From NCBI GenBank assembly GCA_003643975.1, contig QNAR01000014.1, positions 1 through 16,696 of the forward strand: a DNA stretch of 16,696 nt, in the 5' to 3' direction. The DNA is from Thermotogae bacterium. Its GTDB lineage: Bacteria > Thermotogota > Thermotogae > Petrotogales > Kosmotogaceae. The notes below the pieces were generated by a model. It saw nothing but the letters and a program-made list of their open reading frames with translations. It searched no databases and was not told where the DNA came from. Of this stretch, positions 1-6,732 are shown piece by piece (the stretch's first letter is position 1; each line of letters opens with the position of its first letter). The position numbers were made by a program, and so were the translations under genes.

Positions 1-783
1 AGCATCATCGAAGAATACTATATCTTTGACTCCTCTTTTATAGTAGAGGTTTTCAATGAAGGCTGCAACTTTTTTAGGGCTTCTACGGGAAAAGGATTTC
101 CACAATTTCCAACTCATACAGTAATTACAATGAAAAGGACATCCCGTGCTTGTAATCAAAACAGCATAACTCAGCTTGTCATAATGGGAATAATCCGGGT
201 CAAGCTCCTCCAGGAAATTCTCTTTTAACGACGCTTTAATACCGAGAAATTCAAGAGCGCTGTTCACAGGAGAAATGCCTGTGCCCGGGGCAACAAAATC
301 AGCACCAGAAAAGGCAATCGCATGATCTGGTAAGATCGACGCATAAACGCCGCCAAGCACAACGGGCTTATCGGGTAGCTCCTCTTTTATCACCCTAATC
401 GTATCACTTACTCCATAATGCCAATAAGTCATCATAGATGTTATAAATACGGCATCGACTCCTCGATATCTTCGCAGTTTTCGTCGAAAGAGCTCTTCAG
501 GAAAGCCATAGCGCTTGAATTTTCGAGGAATATGCTCTAAACAACGTGGCTTTTCTATTGCTTCGTTATAGAATTTCCCAGTTCCATAATATTTATCTTC
601 CGCTTCTTTTCCCATGAAAGCTTCCAGCTCCGGATCATAACGGTCAAGCAAATCTATGAGTGCCGTTTCAATCCCGGCATCTTTTAATATTGAAGATATA
701 TACAGCAAGCCCAGAGGCTTCAGCCAAAAATCATAAGCGGCTACATCTTCAATCCAGGGATTAATGAGCAGTATTTTCTTCAA
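1..783 (-). CDS. Radical SAM protein with N-terminal B12-binding-like domain (partial, 3' end outside window)
   Basis: The first 261 residues of a larger protein are present. Residues 1-200 look like the Rossmann-type domain found upstream of the radical SAM core in the B12-binding/BchE-like class: a start KKILLINPW, then a VVLGGVYAS strand-loop near the middle. The canonical cobalamin motif DxHxxG is not seen. The radical SAM cluster motif CPFHCNYC follows at Cys215, Cys219 and Cys222, and the frame stays open to the edge (ending VFFDDA), so most of the barrel is missing. I chose the TTG at 783 because it begins the conserved strand and has a GGTGA site six bases upstream. This start overlaps the end of coaX by 23 bases, which suggests translational coupling. 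Cluster and SAM binding follow from the family. The substrate is unknown, and a methyltransferase, cyclase or tailoring role are all possible. Confidence 0.85.
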   Translation of the reverse strand, partial: MKKILLINPWIEDVAAYDFWLKPLGLLYISSILKDAGIETALIDLLDRYDPELEAFMGKEAEDKYYGTGKFYNEAIEKPRCLEHIPRKFKRYGFPEELFRRKLRRYRGVDAVFITSMMTYWHYGVSDTIRVIKEELPDKPVVLGGVYASILPDHAIAFSGADFVAPGTGISPVNSALEFLGIKASLKENFLEELDPDYSHYDKLSYAVLITSTGCPFHCNYCMSWKLWKSFSRRSPKKVAAFIENLYYKRGVKDIVFFDDA

Positions 784-1546
784 GCTTTCTCACCAGCTTA
801 CAATATTCCCTTATGCCTTTAAGGGTGAGTTCTGTATCGATAAAATCAAAGAAATCCTTGCTTATATCAAAGAGCTTTGCATATCCGCCCGTTGCAATGA
901 TAACCGGTTTCGCAGGATACTTTTCTACAATCTGCATAACTATGCTTTTCAATCCAAAAAAGGTAGTATTAATTATCCCTATCCTGATGTTATCAGCAGT
1001 ATTTCTGCCGATCGGTTTTTTTACAAAATGAAGTTCGACCTGGGGAAGTTTTGCGGTGCCAGAAAAGAGCGCTTTCATGGAAACATGTGGACCGGGAATG
1101 ATTGCTCCACCTAGAAAAGCACCATCTTTTAATACATCAACAGTTATTGCGGTTCCAACATCGATAACGATTGCATTTTCCCCATAAAAGCTTTTTGCGC
1201 CAAGGATGTTGGCAACCCTATCCGAACCTATTTCAGGCGGAAAGTCCACATCCCATTTCACGCCAATATCTTCCCGGGCTGTGACAAAGAGCGCATCTTT
1301 GTTTATGTACTTCTCAGCGAAATATCTAAAGGAATTATTCACCGCGGGTACAACTGAGGCTACACACAGATCTTCCAGTTCTTCCACAGTGCAATCATTT
1401 CTATTCAGAAATTCCTTAACCATCATATATATCTCGTCTTCTGTCCCCAACCTTTTGGTTGAAACTCGCCATTTTGACTTCAACATATCTGTAGCCCACA
1501 GGCCAAAAACCGTATTTGTATTCCCAACATCAACAAGAAGATTCAC
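761..1546 (-). CDS. coaX: Type III pantothenate kinase
   Basis: CoaX phosphorylates pantothenate with ATP, the first step of coenzyme A synthesis, in the cytoplasm. The ASKHA-fold signatures are all present: an N-terminal phosphate loop DVGNTNTVFG (residues 6-15), a PPEIGSDR segment with Asp109, the second phosphate loop IDVGTAITVD starting at Asp129, a GGAIIPG segment, and a C-terminal ATGGYA loop. Length (261 residues) is typical of the family. I prefer the GTG at 1546 because GGAGG lies seven bases upstream. An adjacent in-frame TTG at 1549 would sit too close to that site. It follows the terminator of the upstream acetyltransferase, so it may have its own weak promoter, but I saw no convincing -10/-35 pair. 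The downstream radical SAM gene starts within its last codons. Type III kinases are known not to be feedback-inhibited by CoA and to need a monovalent cation. Confidence 0.96.
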   Translation of the reverse strand: MNLLVDVGNTNTVFGLWATDMLKSKWRVSTKRLGTEDEIYMMVKEFLNRNDCTVEELEDLCVASVVPAVNNSFRYFAEKYINKDALFVTAREDIGVKWDVDFPPEIGSDRVANILGAKSFYGENAIVIDVGTAITVDVLKDGAFLGGAIIPGPHVSMKALFSGTAKLPQVELHFVKKPIGRNTADNIRIGIINTTFFGLKSIVMQIVEKYPAKPVIIATGGYAKLFDISKDFFDFIDTELTLKGIREYCKLVRKLEENTAH

Positions 1547-1590
1547 CAAAATCCCTCCCGATAAATGCTACCACCTTTTTTAACACACTT

Positions 1591-1641
1591 CCACGCATTA
1601 ATATTACAAAAAAGACGCCTACGGCGTCCTTAGATGCGTGG
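1591..1641. repeat. Outer 8-bp inverted repeat enclosing the terminator hairpin
   Basis: CCACGCAT at 1591-1598 is the exact reverse complement of ATGCGTGG at 1634-1641. The terminator hairpin and the stop codon of the acetyltransferase lie between the arms. The right arm is coding: it covers the Pro-Arg-Ile codons at the protein's end. The arms could form a long two-part stem, or the match may be chance. Confidence 0.5.
1608..1628 (-). terminator. Rho-independent terminator after the acetyltransferase gene
   Basis: Read on the minus strand, a perfect 6-bp stem GACGCC/GGCGTC with a three-base loop is followed at once by six T residues. The hairpin begins one base after the TAA stop (1630-1632). 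It separates the peptidase/acetyltransferase unit from coaX. Confidence 0.8.
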
Positions 1642-2655
1642 TGGCCAGATCACGGGTCTCAATGTTTTTTTGTTTCTTGCTCTGTCAATAAGAGCGAATC
1701 TGAAAGGTACTGTGAATTTCAAAATACCCAGTATATTCTTTACCTTTGCCAATTCGCTATCCTCACCAAAATTCAACAGTGTTATATTATTTTTCCACGC
1801 TAAATTATGAATAGCTTTTACCAATCTCTTACCATCTTTTCGGTCCTTATAATCCAGAAAAATCACATTCCATGAATGAATAGGATCGTTAAGTCTTGGA
1901 ATTCTTATGAAGGGGAACAAAAAAGTAATGAATGCCGCAAAATCCCTAAAGAGCTTGAGAGCGATTGGGAGCTTTGTGATTTTGACATCAAACTCGCCCA
2001 AAGTATCCCAAACAATTGCCGTAGCTGTATTGTGCTTTATGAGTTTTATCTTCTTTTCAGCAATGAGTTTTGGAAAAAAATTTTGCCCGAGATCAAGTGG
2101 TACAAGATCGTGGTCGTCAATTTTTTCGTTATAATAACTCTGAAGAGCTTGCGGATCAGGTTCCTCATCTATGCTAATTCCATTTACTTTTCCTTTTCTC
2201 ATAACCGGTACAGCATAAATATTCAATACTCTTGTGGGTTCGAACTTCATGTGTTTTAAAATCTTAACTGAGTTTATATTGTCCACTTTTACTGATCCAA
2301 AACCGAATTCAACATCAGAATTTTCGAGAATGTCGCCCATTTTCTGAATCACTGCTTTCAACCATCGTGCTAGACGCATACGATATTTGGGATTTGTTCT
2401 CAGCCCAAACATATAGACGCCGCGTTGTTTCCTCCCCTCAAGCCAGTAATCAGCATATCCTGCACCCACACAACCAATAATGTCACCGTTTTTTTCGTCT
2501 TCAGCAACCAGCATAAATCCATCATCAAAATGGTTCATTTTCACAAAAAAGTCCTTTCTATCAGAAGCAAACCATATGCTCCCTTCTTGTGAGGAGGTCC
2601 TTTCAATTTCAAGGAGTTTCTCGTTATCTTCAGGTTTCGCTTGTCTCACAATCAC
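1630..2655 (-). CDS. GNAT-family N-acetyltransferase with an unassigned C-terminal half
   Basis: Residues 1-150 fit the GCN5-related acetyltransferase fold: an N-terminal strand IVRQAKPEDNEKLLEIE, a central DIIGCVGAGYADY strand pair, a VYMFGLRTNPKYRMRLAR stretch where acetyl-CoA should bind, and a DNINSVKILKHMKFEP end typical of GNAT motif B. The usual R-x-x-G-x-G/A pyrophosphate loop is altered: near residue 91 it reads YRMRLA, without the glycine. Residues 151-341 are a further domain that I do not recognise, with a hydrophobic stretch (AAFITFLFPFIRIP) near residue 240. The GTG start at 2655 has GGTGA six bases upstream and lies inside the end of the upstream peptidase gene (26-base overlap), so the two are almost certainly co-translated. 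The acyl acceptor is unknown. Given its neighbour, a peptide, amino acid or amine is a reasonable guess. Confidence 0.82.
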   Translation of the reverse strand: MIVRQAKPEDNEKLLEIERTSSQEGSIWFASDRKDFFVKMNHFDDGFMLVAEDEKNGDIIGCVGAGYADYWLEGRKQRGVYMFGLRTNPKYRMRLARWLKAVIQKMGDILENSDVEFGFGSVKVDNINSVKILKHMKFEPTRVLNIYAVPVMRKGKVNGISIDEEPDPQALQSYYNEKIDDHDLVPLDLGQNFFPKLIAEKKIKLIKHNTATAIVWDTLGEFDVKITKLPIALKLFRDFAAFITFLFPFIRIPRLNDPIHSWNVIFLDYKDRKDGKRLVKAIHNLAWKNNITLLNFGEDSELAKVKNILGILKFTVPFRFALIDRARNKKTLRPVIWPPRI

Positions 2656-4597
2656 TCTCTTTCACCCCTCTCAGATACAGCTTAAACCAGTTCAACAACG
2701 CTTTTAGCCTTTTTTCCCTGTGTGATGGAAGCCCGCTACGCGATAGTTCGTGGTTTTCCTTGGGGAAAAGAATCAACTTAGCGGTTTTTCCCAAGCGCCT
2801 TAACGCTGTAAAGAACTGCATTGCTTCAGGAACAGAGCACCGATAATCATCAAGAGAATGAATTAAAAGCAATGGAGTTTCAACATTCGATACATACGTT
2901 AGAGGAGATTGCCGCATATAGGTTTCTGGTTCCTCCCAAAAGGGCTTAGACAAACCTATCTGATCCTCAGCGAAAAAGTACCCGATGTCAGTTGTACCAT
3001 AAAATGAAACGAAGTTAGATATGGAACGTTGAGAAACAGCTGCTTTAAAAATATCCGTGTGACCAACAATCCAATTTGTCATAAATCCACCGTATGAACC
3101 ACCTGTAACTCCAAGGCGCTCTGAATCAATAAAGGTAAATTCATTCACAGCAAATTCTATTACTTCCATGATATCCAAAAAATCTCTCTCACCATAATGC
3201 CCACGAATATCAGCAAACTCACTGTTATAACCATGACTTCCTCGAGGGTTACAATAAATGACTACAAATCCTTCAGCGGCGAGCATTTGAAATTCATGAA
3301 GATAGGCGTTTCCATATGCGGTTTTTGGACCACCGTGGATTTCAAGAATTACTGGATATTTCTTATCAGCTCTAAAATCTGGCGGCTTTAAAATCCAGGC
3401 ATCTATGTCTTTTCCATCGGAAGCAGTAACCCGAAACATCTCCGGGGAAGAAATTATGCAATTGTTGATCCAGCTATTGAAAGAGGTGAGTTTTCTACTT
3501 TTTCCATTTGAGTATTTAAAAATTTCAAGTGGTCTTGAGGGGGTGGAGGCAGTAAAAATCAGATCCCCTTTCTCCGAAACATCAAAGGTATCAATACTGC
3601 CATTTATATCCAAGACGGTGTCGATTCGTCCATCAGATTCGATTTTTTTCAGCAAGACTTTAAATCTTTCGGTAGCGAGAAAATAAAAAGAATCGTTGAC
3701 AACTTTGAATTGACGCCCTCCCACTCCTCTAACATCGCTGTTGAGCGCGTTGAACATTGGGATATCATAATCCTTAGTTAAGTGGATGAAAATTCCATTC
3801 AATGTCGCAAGTGCTATAAAGGGATTAGCAGAAAAGGCTTTAGTGGAATCTATGGCAATGACAAAGAGTTCACTGTTGTTCTTCCACCTTGCTGCGGCAA
3901 TACTTATTCCCTCAGGTGATAATCTTGTTTTTTTCCCTTCTGAAACATGGTAAAGCGTTGACATTATTGGGTTAGCCTCAGGGTTATCCTTTGCGATAGT
4001 TACATAAGAGGTTCCATCGGGAGAAAATATCACATCAACAACATCAACAGAAGGGTCTTCTGCAAGTTGAGTAACTTTTCCCCTTTTGGTGTCAAAAACA
4101 AATGCCTTCCTCTTTTTTCCTTCTGTAATGCCTTTGCCGTTGAATAAGAAAGGTATGCTTTCTATCTCATAAACCCTTTTATCATCATCTTCTTTCTTCT
4201 TTTTTTGCAGACAGCCCGGATACGAAACGAAAGAAAGCCTGTTTTTTCCGGCCCATCTGAGATTTGTGATGTTTTCCGAAAATTCTCGTATTTTCATAGC
4301 TTCGCCACCAGCAAAAGGCATCAAATACAAGCCGATTCCTTTAGATTTCTCCCTTTTAGACAAAAAAAACAGTTTTTTCCCATCAGGGCTGACTGTTGGT
4401 GAAAAATCGCTATCCCCAAAAGTCAGCTGCCTAAGATTTCTACCGTTATAACCTTGAATCCAGATATTGCTCTTGTATCTGTTGTTCTTTGCATCCATGG
4501 TTTTTCTTACAAAAAGAAAGGTGTTATCATGTGGAAGAAAGTGAAGGTCGCCAACACTAACGTATTTGTATATATCCGAAAGCTTTATTGTTTTCAT
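2630..4597 (-). CDS. S9 family serine peptidase (acylaminoacyl-peptidase / prolyl oligopeptidase type)
   Basis: This 655-residue protein has the two-part layout of S9C oligopeptidases. An N-terminal beta-propeller (about residues 1-380) carries TolB/PD40-like repeats such as DFSPTVSPDGKKLFF and DVIFSPDGTSYV. An alpha/beta hydrolase domain follows, with EIHGGP near residue 420. The triad is visible: nucleophile Ser501 in GGSYGG, Asp584 in DDYRC, and His616 in ENHEL. The family removes N-acylated residues or short fragments from the N-termini of oligopeptides, and the propeller keeps out folded proteins. There is no signal peptide, so it is probably cytoplasmic. The ATG at 4597 has GGAGG seven bases upstream. 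It is the first gene of a minus-strand unit and overlaps the following acetyltransferase. Specificity (acylaminoacyl versus dipeptidyl or prolyl) cannot be fixed from sequence alone. Confidence 0.93.
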   Translation of the reverse strand: MKTIKLSDIYKYVSVGDLHFLPHDNTFLFVRKTMDAKNNRYKSNIWIQGYNGRNLRQLTFGDSDFSPTVSPDGKKLFFLSKREKSKGIGLYLMPFAGGEAMKIREFSENITNLRWAGKNRLSFVSYPGCLQKKKKEDDDKRVYEIESIPFLFNGKGITEGKKRKAFVFDTKRGKVTQLAEDPSVDVVDVIFSPDGTSYVTIAKDNPEANPIMSTLYHVSEGKKTRLSPEGISIAAARWKNNSELFVIAIDSTKAFSANPFIALATLNGIFIHLTKDYDIPMFNALNSDVRGVGGRQFKVVNDSFYFLATERFKVLLKKIESDGRIDTVLDINGSIDTFDVSEKGDLIFTASTPSRPLEIFKYSNGKSRKLTSFNSWINNCIISSPEMFRVTASDGKDIDAWILKPPDFRADKKYPVILEIHGGPKTAYGNAYLHEFQMLAAEGFVVIYCNPRGSHGYNSEFADIRGHYGERDFLDIMEVIEFAVNEFTFIDSERLGVTGGSYGGFMTNWIVGHTDIFKAAVSQRSISNFVSFYGTTDIGYFFAEDQIGLSKPFWEEPETYMRQSPLTYVSNVETPLLLIHSLDDYRCSVPEAMQFFTALRRLGKTAKLILFPKENHELSRSGLPSHREKRLKALLNWFKLYLRGVKESDCETSET

Positions 4598-4652
4598 TAT
4601 ATCCCTCCCTATAAGGATTTTATCATCAATTGGCTTTCTCCATGCTTTTTCA

Positions 4653-4666
4653 CATTTCGTGAAATG
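4653..4666. promoter_or_regulatory. Palindrome in the divergent peptidase/helicase intergenic region
   Basis: CATTTC and GAAATG are perfect inverted arms separated by two bases, in the 124-130 bases between the divergently transcribed peptidase and helicase genes. The TTTTCAC that overlaps the left arm (4647-4653) recurs at 4685-4691 in the same orientation, each time followed within two bases by TTTC. The site could bind a dimeric regulator. The evidence is symmetry and placement only. I could not assign good -35/-10 pairs to either gene here. Confidence 0.3.
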
Positions 4667-4727
4667 AAAACACTTTGCGAATGATTTTCACGCTTTCATT
4701 ATTAGAAAGTTGTGATAGAATTTGAAC

Positions 4728-6698
4728 ATGAAGGAAAAAGCCAAGAAGTATCATCTTAAACCGAATCCAGTTCCAGAGTTTATTAACAATGCGTTAGATG
4801 ATGAACAACTAGATGCAGTCCTCAATTCTTCTGGAAGGACACTGATTGTTGCAGGGCCAGGTTCTGGAAAAACAAGAGTCATCACCTACAAGATTGCACA
4901 TCTGGTGGCTTCCGGTGTAAAACCCGAAAATATTTTGCTTGTTACTTTCACCCGTGCTGCTTCACGAGAAATGATTGAAAGAGCTCGACGAGCGAGCGGC
5001 TCAGATTTGAGAGGCATGCTTGCCGGGACTTTCCATCACATTTGCAATTACTTCTTGAGAAAATACTCCCACCGCATTGATATTAATGCGAACTTCACAA
5101 TACTCGATAGAGAAGACGCAAAAGATCTCATTAAACACTGCCGTTCACAGCTTCTCGAAGAACTTAGTAAAAAAGGCGCTTCTATTCTCCCGGGTGCTGG
5201 TGTACTACAATCTATTTACTCTTATGCAATCAATTGTGGTCTTTCACTAAGGGAGGCTATTGTTCACCAAAGCAAAAAATTTCTCGGGGTTGAAGAACAT
5301 ATTGAAGAAATCTGGAAACGATACAGCATTTTGAAAATCGAAAACAATTCTTTGGATTATGACGATTTGTTGGTAAAAGCTCTTCAACTATTCGAGACCA
5401 ATCTTGAAGCCTTGGAAATTGAATCGACGAGATTCCGTTGGATTCTTGTGGATGAATTTCAAGACACTAACATTCTTCAATACAAGCTTGTAGAGCTTTT
5501 ATCACACGTTCATGGCAATCTTGTGGTTGTTGGCGATGATGCTCAATCGATCTATTCTTTTCGGGGAGCGCGTTTTGAAAACGTATTTGATTTTTTAAAT
5601 AGCGGAAATACAAAGATTTTCAAGATACAGACAAATTACCGTTCTACTCCTGAAATCGTTAAGCTGATAAACAATATCATTCCTTCCAACGCAGTTGAAA
5701 AGAGTCTTAAAGCAGTAAGAGAGTCGGGACCATTGCCAGTAGTGGCAGAAACCTGGGATAATATGGAGGAAGCGAATTTCATAGCACAAAAAATTGAAGA
5801 GCACATAAACGATGGAATATTGCCTGAGAAAATCGCCGTGTTGTATAGATCACATTATCATTCTCTTGAATTGCAGATGGAGTTAGATAGGAGAAAAATA
5901 GATTATATATTGTTTTCAGGACCCAAATTTGTTGAAACCGCTCATGTGAAAGATATAATTGCTTTTCTAAAGGTACTTGTTAATCCCGCCGATCAGCTTT
6001 CCTGGGGAAGAATCTTACGACTCTTCCCGGGAGTCGGAAGTACGACATCACTAAGAATAATTGAAACTATTCGGCTAAGCTTGGGAAACGAGGATAAAAT
6101 ATTGGAAACGTTGAGGAAATTTGACGGTAGTAGAATTAAGCTTGGAAAGCTAATAAAGATTTTTGAGGCTATGAATGAAGACAAACAGCCTGTAAATGCT
6201 ATACAAACAATATTTCACACTTTCTATAGCAATTACCTTGATGAAAAGTATCCCGATGCCCGGGAACGAAAACTGGACATCGAAAGGTTAATGGAAATTT
6301 CTGAACGATATTCAGGTATTTCCGAACTCCTTGAAGATCTTGCTGTTAGTGAAAAGGTTGATATTGAAAGGGAACGAATCGAAAGAGAATCAAAGGTTGT
6401 TTTGAGCACCGTACATCAGGCAAAGGGATTGGAGTGGGATGTGGTATTTATCATTGCTGTTAATCCCGGGGATTTTCCGAGTTATTTTGCGCTCAATGAA
6501 GGCAACATAGATGAAGAGGAACGCATATTTTACGTCGCAGTAACCAGGGCAAGAGATTATTTGTACATAATCAGGCAAAAAGGTGGAAGAAGCAGGCCTA
6601 TGATGGGAAACAGATATGTTTTCAGATCTGGTTATGACTTCATAGCAAAAATACCTGAAGATACGGTGGAGTTCTGGGACATAGGATGGGATCTATAA
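4728..6698 (+). CDS. UvrD/Rep/PcrA-type superfamily 1A DNA helicase
   Basis: An ATP-dependent 3'-to-5' DNA helicase, expected to act in repair or replication restart. Motifs occur in the family order: Q-motif LDDEQLDAV, Walker A AGPGSGKT (residues 42-49), motif Ia LLVTFTRAAS, motif Ib AGTFHHICNYF, Walker B VDEFQDT (Asp242-Glu243), motif III VVVGDDAQSIYSFRGA, motif IV TNYRSTPEIV, motif V STVHQAKGLEWD (from about residue 560) and motif VI FYVAVTRARDYLY (about residue 600). At 656 residues it is shorter than PcrA/UvrD and lacks their long C-terminal tail, ending soon after motif VI. The start is ambiguous. The ATG at 4728 is used here, but an in-frame TTG at 4722 has better spacing to a GTGAT ribosome site. 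It stands 34 bases upstream of the pyrophosphatase gene with no terminator between, so co-transcription is likely. UvrD, Rep and PcrA cannot be told apart from this sequence. Confidence 0.93.
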   Translation: MKEKAKKYHLKPNPVPEFINNALDDEQLDAVLNSSGRTLIVAGPGSGKTRVITYKIAHLVASGVKPENILLVTFTRAASREMIERARRASGSDLRGMLAGTFHHICNYFLRKYSHRIDINANFTILDREDAKDLIKHCRSQLLEELSKKGASILPGAGVLQSIYSYAINCGLSLREAIVHQSKKFLGVEEHIEEIWKRYSILKIENNSLDYDDLLVKALQLFETNLEALEIESTRFRWILVDEFQDTNILQYKLVELLSHVHGNLVVVGDDAQSIYSFRGARFENVFDFLNSGNTKIFKIQTNYRSTPEIVKLINNIIPSNAVEKSLKAVRESGPLPVVAETWDNMEEANFIAQKIEEHINDGILPEKIAVLYRSHYHSLELQMELDRRKIDYILFSGPKFVETAHVKDIIAFLKVLVNPADQLSWGRILRLFPGVGSTTSLRIIETIRLSLGNEDKILETLRKFDGSRIKLGKLIKIFEAMNEDKQPVNAIQTIFHTFYSNYLDEKYPDARERKLDIERLMEISERYSGISELLEDLAVSEKVDIERERIERESKVVLSTVHQAKGLEWDVVFIIAVNPGDFPSYFALNEGNIDEEERIFYVAVTRARDYLYIIRQKGGRSRPMMGNRYVFRSGYDFIAKIPEDTVEFWDIGWDL

Positions 6699-6732
6699 AT
6701 CTCATAAATACTCTAAGCTAGGGGGGAAAGAA

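Noticed and set aside
764..1114. Open frame of 116 codons on the plus strand
   Set aside because: It is the complement of coaX, which has all its family motifs. The plus-strand product shows no recognisable motif and no ribosome site.
1550..1585. Possible short leader peptide before coaX
   Set aside because: A few in-frame codons run into the coaX start region, but there is no ATG, GTG or TTG start with a proper ribosome site. The reading depends on an ATT start.
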